Shown one piece after another: positions 18,311 through 27,727 of a stretch of 64,000 nt of DNA. The translations under genes were made by a program, and so were the position numbers. The notes below the pieces were generated by a model that saw nothing but the letters and a program-made list of their open reading frames with translations, was not told where the DNA came from and did not search any database. This stretch comes from Candidatus Accumulibacter appositus (GTDB lineage: Bacteria; Pseudomonadota; Gammaproteobacteria; Burkholderiales; Rhodocyclaceae): assembly GCA_000585055.1 (NCBI GenBank), contig JEMX01000044.1, forward strand, positions 47,914 to 111,913, in the 5' to 3' direction. The number at the start of each line of letters is the position of its first letter. The first letter of the stretch is position 1.

Positions 18311-19825
18311 ATGAGCAAGCGACAATTTCCCTCGACCAGTGACGGCAAGACTCCGGCCAAGCACCGCTACGGCGTGGTTGGCGGGCTGGGGGTCATTGCC
18401 GGCGCGGATCTGCTGCTGAAGATGATTGGTGCGACGCAGCGCAATCCGGAGCTGCGTGACGTCGACATCGCTTTCGAGCAGCGTCACTTCGACAGTGGGC
18501 CGGGCATCGCCGACGCGACTTATAATCCGAGCCGGCGCAAGTTCTACGTCTACAACACGCTCAAGGAGATGGAGGCACGCGGCATCGACACCGCCCTGGT
18601 GCCGTGCTTCGTTTCACATACCTTTCTGCGCGAGATCACGCCGGAGCTTGACATGCGCGTGATCAGCCTCTTCGATGCCCTGCGCGACTGGCTGGCGCGC
18701 GAGCATCCTGCGCTGCGAACGATCGGCGTATTGACCTCGACCTATGTCCAGAAGTCCGGGATCTTCGAGCGCGAGCTGGGTGGCCAGTACCAGATCGTTT
18801 ACCCGGATGCGGCGGTTCAGTCCGACAAGCTGATGCGCGCCATCTATGGTCCCGCCGGGGTCAGAGCCGGACACCACGGCGGTGAGTGCGTCGAACTGCT
18901 CGCCGAGGCTTGCAGCTGCCTGGTCGCCAAGGGCGCACAGATCATCGTCCCCGGCCTGACCGAAGTGCCGGTGCTCATCGAGTCACTGCGGCCGCTGGTG
19001 GCCGTTCCGGTCATCGATTCCAATCTGGTCTATGCCGAGTATTCGCTGGGCTGTGAAACGGCACCGCCGGTGCGCGAGTTCAAGCTCGGAGTGGTGGGTG
19101 GCGTTGGCCCGGCCGCGACGGTCGATTTCATGCACAAGGTCGTGCGCCTGACCGGCGCTGCGCGCGATCAGGACCACATCAAGATGATGGTCGAGCAGAA
19201 TCCCCAGATTCCCGATCGCACCGCGAACTTGATCGGCAGCGGCGCCGACCCGACGATCTCGCTGCTCGCTACCTGCAAGCAGCTCGAAGCGGGTGGCGCG
19301 AACGCCGTGGCCATTCCCTGCAACACGGCGCACGCCTTTGTCGACCGCATCCAGCCCTATCTCAGCATTCCGATCGTGAACATGCTCTCGGAAGTAGTGC
19401 AGCATGTCCGCTCGCAAATGCCTGCCGTCCGCCGCGTCGGACTGCTGGCTACCTCGGGGACGGTGGCCAGCGGGGTCTATCGCGAAGTCGCCGAGGCGGC
19501 AGGCTTGCAGCTGCTGGTTCCCGAGGACGCGGTTCAGGATCTGGTCATGCAGGCGATCTACGGGGAGCGGGGAGTGAAGGCGGGATTCACTTCCGGCCTG
19601 TGCAGCGACCACTTGGCGACGGCGATCGACCATCTCGCCAGGCAGGGGGCTGAGGCGATCATTCTCGGCTGTACCGAATTGCCGCTGATTGCCATCGACG
19701 TCGCCATGGGGCAAGCAATGGCGCTGCTCGACCCCACCGAAATCCTGGCGGCCCGCTGCGTCGCACTCGCTTCCGAATCAGCCGTAAAGCCTGGCATCGA
19801 CAAAGGCAAAGCCGCGCTTGCTTGA
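18311..19825 (+). CDS. Double-domain aspartate/glutamate racemase family protein
   Basis: The 504-residue protein has two Asp/Glu racemase domains in tandem (about residues 18-245 and 258-490), about twice the usual length. The second domain keeps both catalytic cysteines: IPCNTAH (Cys337) and LGCTELP (Cys454). The first keeps Cys99 in VPCFVSH, but the second site reads VPGLTEVP, with Gly215 in place of cysteine, so it is probably not a two-base racemase. ATG 18311 is chosen because upstream frame composition is that of symporter shadow. Racemisation of aspartate would feed AspA. The first domain may be regulatory or structural. Confidence 0.82.
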   Translation: MSKRQFPSTSDGKTPAKHRYGVVGGLGVIAGADLLLKMIGATQRNPELRDVDIAFEQRHFDSGPGIADATYNPSRRKFYVYNTLKEMEARGIDTALVPCFVSHTFLREITPELDMRVISLFDALRDWLAREHPALRTIGVLTSTYVQKSGIFERELGGQYQIVYPDAAVQSDKLMRAIYGPAGVRAGHHGGECVELLAEACSCLVAKGAQIIVPGLTEVPVLIESLRPLVAVPVIDSNLVYAEYSLGCETAPPVREFKLGVVGGVGPAATVDFMHKVVRLTGAARDQDHIKMMVEQNPQIPDRTANLIGSGADPTISLLATCKQLEAGGANAVAIPCNTAHAFVDRIQPYLSIPIVNMLSEVVQHVRSQMPAVRRVGLLATSGTVASGVYREVAEAAGLQLLVPEDAVQDLVMQAIYGERGVKAGFTSGLCSDHLATAIDHLARQGAEAIILGCTELPLIAIDVAMGQAMALLDPTEILAARCVALASESAVKPGIDKGKAALA

Positions 19826-19850
19826 TTGATCGGGTGGGCCCGGCTATAGT
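19822..19850 (+). promoter_or_regulatory. Promoter upstream of the PhnD-type transporter genes
   Basis: TTGATT at 19822-19827 and TATAGT at 19845-19850 are 17 bases apart. The -35 overlaps the racemase stop codon. A leader of about 110 bases without a gene lies between the predicted start and the ATG at 19970; I recognise no riboswitch in it. Confidence 0.5.
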
Positions 19851-19969
19851 CCGCGGGCGGTCTAGGTACCGCTTCGATTATTGCTAGCGGCCACCGCGTT
19901 TCGACGCCTGGCCGCGTTCAAGCTGCGGCCCACTCCGTGCCGTGGCGGGTCTTTTCAGGGAGTTTCCTC

Positions 19970-20839
19970 ATGCTTCACCTCTCGCGCCGTCTGGCGCTCA
20001 AGAGCGCGCTTCTCTGTGCGCTGGCTAGCCCCTTCTTCAACACCTCTGTAGCTGCTGACGCTGTCCTGCGCGTATCGGCAATTCCCGACGAGGCGCCAAC
20101 CGAACTGCAGCGCAAATTCGCGCCGCTCGGCAAGTATCTCGAGAAAGAACTGGCGATGAAGGTTTCCTTTGTGCCGGTTTCCGACTATGCGGCGGTCGTC
20201 GAGGCGCTGGCCAGCGACAAGCTCGATCTGGCATGGCTGGGTGGCTTTACTTTCGTGCAGGCGAACATCCGCACCAAGGGCACTGCCATGCCGCTCGTTC
20301 AGCGCGAGGAAGACGCTCGGTTTACGTCCAAGTTCATTACCGCCGACGCGAACATCAAGGCGCTGGCCGACACCAAGGGCAAGGTCTTTGCCTTTGGCTC
20401 GCCATCGTCGACCTCTGGCCACCTGATGCCGCGCTACTTCCTGCTGCAGGACGGAATCGACGCCGACAGGGACTTCAAGAACGTCGCTTTCTCGGGCGCC
20501 CACGATGCCACCGTGGCTTTCGTCGCTTCTGGCAAGGCAGACGCCGGGGTCCTCAATGCCTCGGTCTGGGAGAAGCTGGTCGATCAGAAGAAGGTCGATG
20601 CCAAGGTCCGCGTGATCGCCACGACGCCGCCCTATTTCGACTACAACTGGACGGTGCGCGGCGATCTCGATCCCGCGCTGATCAAGAAGATCGAAGCGGC
20701 TTTCCTGAAGCTAGATGCCGGCAATCCGGAGCACGCCGAGATCCTCGCTCTGCAAAGGGCTACGAAATTCATCCCGACGAAGAAAGAGAACTACGCGGGG
20801 ATCGAGCAGGCAGCGAAGGCGGCTGGCCTGCTGAAGTAG
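19970..20839 (+). CDS. PhnD-like ABC transporter substrate-binding protein
   Basis: The 289-residue periplasmic protein has a signal peptide (residues 1-29, ending SVAADA) and the PhnD-type ligand-binding fold: [32 protein letters not shown], and [17 protein letters not shown]. The N-terminal AIPDEAPTE segment is, as I recall it, characteristic of the branch annotated as putative selenate-binding proteins, distinct from true phosphonate binders. ATG 19970 follows AGGGAG at 19957-19962. An ABC ATPase and a double permease follow directly. The substrate (phosphonate, phosphite or selenate) is unproven. Confidence 0.85.
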   Translation: MLHLSRRLALKSALLCALASPFFNTSVAADAVLRVSAIPDEAPTELQRKFAPLGKYLEKELAMKVSFVPVSDYAAVVEALASDKLDLAWLGGFTFVQANIRTKGTAMPLVQREEDARFTSKFITADANIKALADTKGKVFAFGSPSSTSGHLMPRYFLLQDGIDADRDFKNVAFSGAHDATVAFVASGKADAGVLNASVWEKLVDQKKVDAKVRVIATTPPYFDYNWTVRGDLDPALIKKIEAAFLKLDAGNPEHAEILALQRATKFIPTKKENYAGIEQAAKAAGLLK

Positions 20840-20844
20840 GCCGC

Positions 20845-21675
20845 TTGTTTTGCCTGCATGACGTTGAGCTGACGCACGCCAACGGATTTGTCGCCCTACG
20901 CGAGATCGCCCTGGCGCTGCAGACTGGCGAGCAGCTGGCCATCGTCGGTCCTTCAGGGGCCGGAAAGACGACGCTTCTGCGTTTGATCAGCGCCGCCTTG
21001 CGCCCGAGCAAGGGGCGCATCGATCTGCTCGGCGGCGATCCGTGGGCGCTATCGGCGGCCGAGCTGCGTCGCTTGCGCACGCGCATCGGTGTGGCGCATC
21101 AGGCGCCGCCGCTACCGCCGCGGCAGCGGGTGGTGACCGCCGTTCTCGCTGGTCGCCTCGGGCAATGGCCGTGGTGGAAGGGAATCGCCTCCCTGGCCTA
21201 TCCCGTGGACGTCACCGGCGCGTGCGCGGCACTGGCGCGGCTCGAGCTCGGCGAACGTATCTTCGATCGCTGCGACCGGCTCTCGGGCGGTCAGCTGCAG
21301 CGTGTCGGCATTGCCCGGGTGCTTTATCAGCAGGCACAGCTGGTCCTCGCCGACGAACCGGTCTCGGCCCTCGATCCGGCGCTGGCGCTGCAGACCGTCA
21401 AGGTGCTGTGTGACGACGCCGCGGCGCGTGGTGCAACGCTGGTCGCCAGTTTGCACGCCGTCGATCTGGCGCGCTCGTGTTTTCCGCGCATCGTCGGCAT
21501 GCGCGAGGGGCGGATAGTTTTCGACCTGCCGGTCGCGGCGGTCGACGATGTGCTGTTGAGCGAGCTCTATGCTACCGAAGGCGGCGGCCTGCCGCTGCTC
21601 GCCGGAGAGCAGCCGGGAACAGTCCCGCCGACGGTGGAAGCAGGCCTGCCGCGGCGCGGCACCTGCTGGCGGTGA
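20845..21675 (+). CDS. PhnC-like ABC transporter ATP-binding protein
   Basis: The 276-residue cytoplasmic ATPase has Walker [10 protein letters not shown] near residue 35, the signature [15 protein letters not shown] near 148, Walker B LVLADEP and the switch histidine in SLHAVDLA. I start it at TTG 20845, five bases after the binding-protein stop, because no ATG lies between the stop and the conserved N-terminus; this start is uncertain. The last four bases overlap the permease start (GTGA at 21672-21675), which shows translational coupling. Confidence 0.85.
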   Translation: MFCLHDVELTHANGFVALREIALALQTGEQLAIVGPSGAGKTTLLRLISAALRPSKGRIDLLGGDPWALSAAELRRLRTRIGVAHQAPPLPPRQRVVTAVLAGRLGQWPWWKGIASLAYPVDVTGACAALARLELGERIFDRCDRLSGGQLQRVGIARVLYQQAQLVLADEPVSALDPALALQTVKVLCDDAAARGATLVASLHAVDLARSCFPRIVGMREGRIVFDLPVAAVDDVLLSELYATEGGGLPLLAGEQPGTVPPTVEAGLPRRGTCWR

Positions 21676-23288
21676 AACACCCGCGCGACCCGGCAGCACC
21701 CGGGCGGGCAGCCGCTCTGCTACTGGCGATGGTCATCCTCTGGCCACTGGGGGTGATCGGCGAATTTCGTCCGTGGACCCTCTTCGAAGCCCAGAACCTG
21801 CGTGTGATGGGCGGCTTTTTGGCGGCTTTCCTGCCGCCCGCAAGTGGCGGCGAGTTTCTCGTCTATCTCGGCCGCGCGACGCTGGAGACGCTGGCCATTG
21901 CCACCGCGGGTATCGCGCTGGCTTTTCTTCTCGCCGTGCCGCTGGCGATGGCTAGCACGCAGGCCCTGTCGGTTTCACGCCTTGGCCCGGGAGCAGGGCG
22001 CCGCCGTGGCGAGTGGCTGCGGGCGGTCTTGCGCGTCGTGCTGGTGGTGCTGCGCGGCCTGCCCGAGCTGGTCTGGGCGCTGCTCTTCGTGCGCGTCTTC
22101 GGGCTTGGGCCGGCGGCCGGTGTCCTGGCGCTTGGACTGACCTACGGCGGCATGCTGGCCAAGGTCTATGCGGAAATCCTCGAATCGGGCGACAACCGGC
22201 CGGCTCGGGCGCTGCTCGAAGCCGGTGCGAGTCGCCTGCAGGCCCTGTGCTACGGCCTGCTTCCCGGTGCCGCACAGGAACTCACTTCCTACACCGTCTA
22301 TCGCTGGGAGTGCGCGGTGCGCGCTTCAGTGGTGATGGGCTTTGTCGGTGCGGGTGGGCTGGGCCAGTTGATGGACCAGTCGATGCGCATGCTCAATGGC
22401 AGCGAGGCAGCGACCATTCTGCTCACTTTCCTGCTGCTGGTGCTGGCTGCCGACGCGCTTTCCGGCCTTTTGCGTCGGCAGCTTGGCGAGGCAGATGGAC
22501 GCGCTGGCGCCCTCGCCTTCGGCAGACGGACCCTGTTGTGGTTGCTGCTTCTTGGCAGTGCCTTGCTGGGCAGCTACCTCTGGCTGGAGCTGGGGCTGGC
22601 CGCCTTGCTGTCACGGTCGGCGCTGACCTCCATGGCCGATTATTTCGGCGCCTTCTTTCCGCTTGATCTTTCGCCTGGCTGGTTGGCGGCCGTTGGCTGG
22701 GGAGCGCTGGAAACCGTCGCCATTTCCGCTCTCGGGACGCTGCTCGCCGCGGCGGCAGGCCTGCTGCTGGCCTTGCCGGCGTCGGGGCGTTACGGCCAGG
22801 CCTTCGAGCAGCTGACGCGCTTCCTGCTCAACGCGCTGCGCTCGGTGCCGGAGCTGGTTTGGGCCACGCTGATGGCGTTGGCGGCGGGCCTTGGGCCCTT
22901 CGCCGGCATTTTGGCACTGGCGCTGCATACCAGCGGCGTGCTCGGGCGCCTCTTTGCCGAGGCCTTGCAGAACGCGCCGCCGCGGCCTCGCGACGCCTTG
23001 CTTGAAGCCGGTACGCCGTCGGGTATTGCTTTCCTCTACGGGACTTTGCCGGAAGTGTCGCCGCAGCTCATCGCCTATTCGCTCTACCGCTGGGAAATGA
23101 ATATCCGCATGGCGGCCATTCTCGGCTTCGTTGGCGCTGGCGGCCTTGGGCAGCTGCTCTATGTCAAGCTGTCGCTGTTTCAGTACGCGCAGGCGAGCAC
23201 GGTAATTGCCGCCATGCTCTTGCTCTCGGTGGCAGTTGATGCCGGCAGTGCGTGGCTTCGCCGCTGGCTGGCTTCGCCAGGCGGCTGA
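21672..23288 (+). CDS. Fused double PhnE-type ABC transporter permease
   Basis: The 538-residue inner-membrane protein is a tandem fusion of two PhnE-like permease domains (about residues 15-275 and 280-535). Each has its own EAA-type loop, [20 protein letters not shown] and [20 protein letters not shown], and its own [11 protein letters not shown] end. A single PhnE is about 260 residues; most importers use two copies or a heterodimer, so here one gene supplies both halves. The start GTG 21672 overlaps the ATPase stop. It completes a binding protein-ATPase-permease operon. Confidence 0.9.
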   Translation: MKHPRDPAAPGRAAALLLAMVILWPLGVIGEFRPWTLFEAQNLRVMGGFLAAFLPPASGGEFLVYLGRATLETLAIATAGIALAFLLAVPLAMASTQALSVSRLGPGAGRRRGEWLRAVLRVVLVVLRGLPELVWALLFVRVFGLGPAAGVLALGLTYGGMLAKVYAEILESGDNRPARALLEAGASRLQALCYGLLPGAAQELTSYTVYRWECAVRASVVMGFVGAGGLGQLMDQSMRMLNGSEAATILLTFLLLVLAADALSGLLRRQLGEADGRAGALAFGRRTLLWLLLLGSALLGSYLWLELGLAALLSRSALTSMADYFGAFFPLDLSPGWLAAVGWGALETVAISALGTLLAAAAGLLLALPASGRYGQAFEQLTRFLLNALRSVPELVWATLMALAAGLGPFAGILALALHTSGVLGRLFAEALQNAPPRPRDALLEAGTPSGIAFLYGTLPEVSPQLIAYSLYRWEMNIRMAAILGFVGAGGLGQLLYVKLSLFQYAQASTVIAAMLLLSVAVDAGSAWLRRWLASPGG

Positions 23289-23365
23289 AGCTTGCGCGGG
23301 CATTCGCCGCTTGCTGGCGGCGGTCGCGCTTGACGCGCTTCCCACCGCCGTGCGCTGGCCGCGTC

Positions 23366-24025
23366 TTACTTGGGCTGGGTGACGACGCGCAGGTAAGGCT
23401 TGAGCGTCTTCCAGCCGTTTGGATATTTCTCCTTGGCGGCTTCGTCCGAAACCGATGTCGGAATGATCACGTCTTCACCCGGACGCCAGTTCACCGGTGT
23501 GGCTACGCTGTGCCTGGCGTTGAGCTGGATTGCATCGAGCGCGCGCAGGACCTCGGAAAAATTGCGCCCGGCGCTCATCGGATAGGTCATCGTCAGCTTG
23601 ATCTTCTTGTCCGGGCCGATCAGGAATACCGAACGCACGGTTGCGTTATCGACCGCAGTGCGCCCGGCCGCATTGCCGCTGGCATTGGGGTGAATCATGT
23701 CATAGAGCTTGGCGACGACCAGCTCGGTATCGCCGATCAGGGGGTAGTTGAGCGCTGTCCCTTGTGTCTCGGCGATGTCGTCCGCCCAGCGCAGGTGATC
23801 TTCGACGCTGTCGATCGAAAGACCGATGACCTTCGTGTTGCGGCTTTCGAAATCCGGTTGGAGACGGGCGAGGTAGCCCAGTTCCGTGGTGCAGACCGGC
23901 GTGAAGTCCTTGGGGTGGGAAAAGAGGATTGCCCAGCTGTCGCCGATCCATTCGTGGAAATGAATCGTGCCTTCGGTGGTCGGGGCAGTGAAATCCGGTG
24001 CTTCGTCGCCGATGTGCAGGCCCAT
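23366..24025 (-). CDS. 1-Cys peroxiredoxin (Prx6 family)
   Basis: The 219-residue cytoplasmic protein reduces hydrogen peroxide and organic peroxides. The peroxidatic site is DFTPVCTTE with Cys45. No second conserved cysteine lies in the C-terminal part, which is extended and ends KTLKPYLRVVTQPK, the pattern of the Prx6/1-Cys group. ATG 24025 follows GGAGC. It is a single gene converging with the transporter operon. Confidence 0.93.
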   Translation of the reverse strand: MGLHIGDEAPDFTAPTTEGTIHFHEWIGDSWAILFSHPKDFTPVCTTELGYLARLQPDFESRNTKVIGLSIDSVEDHLRWADDIAETQGTALNYPLIGDTELVVAKLYDMIHPNASGNAAGRTAVDNATVRSVFLIGPDKKIKLTMTYPMSAGRNFSEVLRALDAIQLNARHSVATPVNWRPGEDVIIPTSVSDEAAKEKYPNGWKTLKPYLRVVTQPK

Positions 24026-24127
24026 GGTTTGCTCCTTTCTACAGTGGGTGGTGAAACGGGGAAAACAGCGGTAGTCGCCAGTGCTTTTTTTCTTCGACTC
24101 CTGCTTGCCCTTCTCTACACAATTGAC

Positions 24128-25168
24128 CTACGGCTCCGTTCCCGAGTTCAACGGATAGGCCGCCACTCGCCACGCCTTCATACCGCCGTCGAGGGCGACC
24201 ACGTGCGGGAAGCCCATCTCGCGCAGGGTGGCTGCGGCCAGGGTCGACACCTGACCCAGCTCGCAGCAGGTGAGGATGCGCCGCGTCGGGTCTGGCAGCT
24301 CCTGATTGACCCGCAACTCGAGCTGACCGCGCGGTAGCAGCCGTGCGCCGGGAACATGACCGCTTTCGTAGGCCTCGCGCTCGCGTACGTCGAGGACGAT
24401 CAGGTCTGCGTCGGCCGTTTCGACGCGCGCCTTGAGCTCGGCCAGGGACATGAAGGGAACTCTGGCGGCGGCTTCGGCGAGCAATTGCGCGACCGATTTG
24501 CCGCCGCTCATGTTGGTGCGCAGCGCTTCGGTGACATGCCTCGGCATCGACAGGTTGAGCTCACGCATCATGTCGACGAAAGCGGCACGGTCGCGCTTCT
24601 GCAGGCGTGGGTTGCTGGCGATCTCCTCGCCGATGCTTGAGCTTTGCCGGCCCTTATAGTCGTGCGCCGGGAAAACCTTGAGGCTTGGGTCGAGCTTCAG
24701 GAGGCGTTTGAAGAGGCTGTCGTAAAGGGCTTCCGGATCGCCGCTGGGCAGATCGGTGCGGCCCGTTCCACCGATCAGCAGGGTGTCACCGGTGAACACG
24801 CTGTCTTCGATCTGCAGACACATCGAGTCGCTGGTATGACCAGGCGTGTGCATCACCTGCAAGCGCAGCCGCCCGAGCATCACCATCTCGCCGTCACCGA
24901 TGCGCATATCCACGAAGGGCGCGGCACTCGTTCGGTACATCAGCACCGGCACGGCCAACTTCAGCGCCAGTTGCCGGGTCGCCGAGAAGTGGTCGGCATG
25001 CGTGTGGGTGTCGATCAAATAGCGGATGCGCAAGCCGTCACGCGCGGCGAGCGCCAGATAGTGGTCGATCTGGCTTATCTCCGGATCGATCAGCGCTGCC
25101 GTGCTGGTGTCGTTGCAGCCGACGAGGTAGGACTGGCAGCCGCCAGTGGGGATTTGTTCGAGAATCAT
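24128..25168 (-). CDS. Metallo-beta-lactamase fold hydrolase fused to a rhodanese domain
   Basis: The 346-residue protein has an N-terminal MBL domain with the metal motif THTHADHF (His55, His57, Asp59, His60), later PGHTSDSM and GDTLL ligands and PAHDYKG. This is the ETHE1/persulfide dioxygenase or glyoxalase II-like subgroup. A C-terminal rhodanese domain (about 245-340) has the loop TCCELGQVS, in which the usual CxxGxR arginine is replaced. A role in persulfide or sulfane-sulfur metabolism is likely by family. ATG 25168 follows GAGGAGG; a much longer upstream frame is not supported. Confidence 0.85.
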   Translation of the reverse strand: MILEQIPTGGCQSYLVGCNDTSTAALIDPEISQIDHYLALAARDGLRIRYLIDTHTHADHFSATRQLALKLAVPVLMYRTSAAPFVDMRIGDGEMVMLGRLRLQVMHTPGHTSDSMCLQIEDSVFTGDTLLIGGTGRTDLPSGDPEALYDSLFKRLLKLDPSLKVFPAHDYKGRQSSSIGEEIASNPRLQKRDRAAFVDMMRELNLSMPRHVTEALRTNMSGGKSVAQLLAEAAARVPFMSLAELKARVETADADLIVLDVREREAYESGHVPGARLLPRGQLELRVNQELPDPTRRILTCCELGQVSTLAAATLREMGFPHVVALDGGMKAWRVAAYPLNSGTEP

Positions 25169-25364
25169 TGCGTCATCCTCCTCTGTGGTCAAGGGAGTAC
25201 TTGCCGCCGGGCAGGACCGGGCCGCGCCGGACGGGCCGGCTTGTGCCATGGTACCGCAGCTTGGCGACGCTCGTGCCCGGGAAAAAATGAAGCGCACGAG
25301 GTGTGTTTGGGCTACTGTGAGGTGAGGTTTATTGCGGCATTTCCAAGGTGCAAAGGGGATACCG

Positions 25365-26928
25365 ATGAGCGCGCTGTTCAGTCGTTCCGCGGGACGGTGG
25401 TCCGCCGCTGGCCGTCCTGGCCACTGGCGGTGGGTGCTTTTCCTGCTCGCCTTGCTGGCGGCGGGGGCGGGGATTTCGAAGATGCCCGGCACGGTTCGTG
25501 CCGAGGGGAGTGCGTCGGCGCGGGCGCCGGTCATGGTGCTCAGCGTGCAGGACGCGATTGGTCCGGCCAGTGCCGACTACGTCGTGCGCAGCCTGCAGAG
25601 GGCGCGAGAAGAGGGGGCGCCCCTGGTGGTCTTGCGCATCGATACACCCGGCGGGCTGGATGGCGCGATGCGCCAGATCGTCCAGGCCATTCTCGCCTCG
25701 CCGGTGCCGGTGGTTAGCTATGTCAGCCCGCAGGGCGCGCGCGCGGCGAGCGCCGGAACCTACATCCTCTACGCTAGCCACCTTGCGGCACGCTAGCCAC
25801 CTTGCGGCGATGTCGCCCGCCACGACGCTGGGCGCCGCAACGCCGGTATCGATAGGGCTTCCGGGCGCGCCGCCGAGCCGCCCGGAGCCCGCGTCACCGG
25901 GGCCGGCCGCATCGCCGGCGGACGCGCCAACTCCTGAAGCTGCTCCGACTTCAAAGTCGGCACCGGGGTCAGCTTCTGAACCCGCGCCGCAGCACGCTGC
26001 TGCCCCGGCATCCGGAGACACCATGAAGACCAAGCAAGTCAACGACGCCGCAGCCTTCATCCGCGGGCTGGCGCAGCAGCACGGCCGCAACGCCGAGTGG
26101 GCGGAGCGCGCGGTGCGCGAAGCGGTGACGCTGACCGCTTCCGAAGCCTTGCGCGAGAAGGTCATCGATGTCGTCGCCACCGATGTTCCCGATCTTCTGA
26201 GGCAGATCGACGGACGCAGCGTACAGCTGCAAAGCGGCAAGCTGACGCTGGCGACGCGCGCTCTGGCGACGGTGGAGGTGCTGCCCGATGCGCGTCATCG
26301 TCTGCTCTCCGTCATCGCCAATCCGAGTTTCGCGCTGATTCTGATGATGATCGGAATCTACGGCCTGATTTTCGAGTTCTCGTCGCCGGGTTTCGGCGTC
26401 CCCGGCACGGTTGGCGCGATCTGCCTGTTGCTGGCGATGTTTGCGCTGCAGATGTTGCCGGTCAATTACGCGGGCCTGGCGTTGATCGTGCTGGGCATTG
26501 GCCTGATGGCCGCCGAGCTGCTGACGCCGACCTTTGGCGTACTCGGGGTCGGCGGCGTCGCGGCGTTCATCGCCGGCGGCCTGCTGCTTTTCGATCGCGA
26601 TGTCCCGGGCATGGGTGTGCCGCTGCCATTGCTCTTCGGCCTGGCCGCCAGCTCCGCGGCGTTGGTGTTGCTCGGTGGCGGCATGGCACTGCGCGCGCGC
26701 CGTGCGCCGGTGGTCAGTGGCCGCGAAGAAATGATCGGCGCTCGCGGTGAAATCGCGCTGGTCGATGGCGATGATGTCTGGGTACAGGTCCACGGCGAAC
26801 GCTGGCGCGCGCGAGCCCGCGGCCCGCTGTTTGCCGGTCAGCGCGTGCGCATCAGCGGCATCGACGGTCTGACCCTCGAGGTGCAGGCGAGCGACGATTT
26901 TCCCCCATCAAAAGGAGAAGCACCATGA
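25365..26928 (+). pseudogene. nfeD: NfeD membrane serine protease, split by a 19-bp duplication frameshift
   Basis: NfeD1b-type proteins pair an N-terminal ClpP-like serine protease with membrane segments and a C-terminal OB-fold. Residues 1-143 (to TAG 25794-25796) hold the signal/membrane segment, the PGG motif and the catalytic-Ser region [10 protein letters not shown] perfect 19-base tandem duplication (25771-25808) then shifts the frame. Removing one copy restores [20 protein letters not shown] and the frame to TGA 26926-26928, giving about 514 residues with a long Pro/Ala/Ser insert, three to four membrane helices and the OB domain. The likely catalytic lysine lies after the shift. The slipin start overlaps its stop. 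Confidence 0.8.
25771..25808 (+). repeat. Perfect 19-bp tandem duplication
   Basis: ACGCTAGCCACCTTGCGGC occurs twice without a gap (25771-25789 and 25790-25808). Because 19 is not a multiple of three, it breaks the nfeD frame. Confidence 0.95.
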
Positions 26929-27716
26929 TTTTCGACCTCAACCTGGGACTGGGCGGCGTCCTGGCGCCGATATTTCTGATTCTGCTGCTCGCCTCGCTGC
27001 GCATCCTGCGCGAGTATGAGCGCGGCGTGGTGTTCCAGCTTGGCCGTTTCTGGAAGGTCAAGGGGCCTGGACTGGTGATCGTCATTCCCGGCATTCAGCA
27101 GATGGTGCGCGTCGATCTGCGGGTAGTGACCATGGACGTCGAGCCGCAGGATGTGATCTCGCGTGACAACGTCTCGGTCAAGGTCAACGCGGTGGTCTTC
27201 TTTCGCGTCGTCGACCCGCAAAAGGCGATCATCCAGGTCGAACAGTTCCTGATGGCCACTTCGCAACTCGCGCAGACGACTTTGCGTGTCGTCCTCGGCA
27301 AGCACGAGCTCGATGAGATGCTCGCTGAACGCGAACGGCTGAATCTCGATGTGCAGAAGATCCTCGACGCGCAGACCGACTCATGGGGAATCAAGGTCAC
27401 CAATGTCGAGATCAAGCATATCGACCTCGAGATCAAGCATATCGACCTCAACGAGTCGATGATCCGGGCCATCGCCCGTCAGGCCGAGGCAGAACGCGAG
27501 CGGCGGGCCAAGGTGATTCACGCCGAAGGCGAAAAGGAGGCGGCATCGGCACTGCTGGAAGCTGCGACGATGCTCGCGCAGCGTCCGGAGGCGATGCAGC
27601 TGCGCTATTTGCAGACCATGACCCAGGTCGCCGGTGACCGGGCGACGACGGTGGTGCTTCCCTTGCCGCTCGACTTGCTTGCCGCCCTGAAACCGCGCGC
27701 GGCAGGCGATAGCTGA
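26925..27716 (+). CDS. Slipin / stomatin-like SPFH-domain membrane protein
   Basis: The 263-residue protein has one N-terminal membrane segment (about 5-27), the SPFH core beginning [15 protein letters not shown], and the helical [22 protein letters not shown] region of bacterial slipins. Such proteins form membrane assemblies with their NfeD partner, whose gene ends inside this start (ATGA at 26925-26928). A 21-base in-frame duplication repeats the seven residues EIKHIDL near residue 162, where the family normally has one copy. The insertion is at a junction between the SPFH domain and the coiled coil and may be tolerated. Confidence 0.9.
   Translation: MIFDLNLGLGGVLAPIFLILLLASLRILREYERGVVFQLGRFWKVKGPGLVIVIPGIQQMVRVDLRVVTMDVEPQDVISRDNVSVKVNAVVFFRVVDPQKAIIQVEQFLMATSQLAQTTLRVVLGKHELDEMLAERERLNLDVQKILDAQTDSWGIKVTNVEIKHIDLEIKHIDLNESMIRAIARQAEAERERRAKVIHAEGEKEAASALLEAATMLAQRPEAMQLRYLQTMTQVAGDRATTVVLPLPLDLLAALKPRAAGDS
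27406..27449 (+). repeat. Perfect 21-bp tandem duplication (in frame)
   Basis: GAGATCAAGCATATCGACCTC occurs at 27408-27428 and 27429-27449, and the period extends two bases to the left. It adds seven residues to the slipin. Confidence 0.95.
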
Positions 27717-27727
27717 TGGCGCACTGA

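Noticed and set aside
23252..24337. A 361-codon plus-strand frame
   Set aside because: It overlaps the peroxiredoxin gene on the other strand, which is supported by clear motifs.
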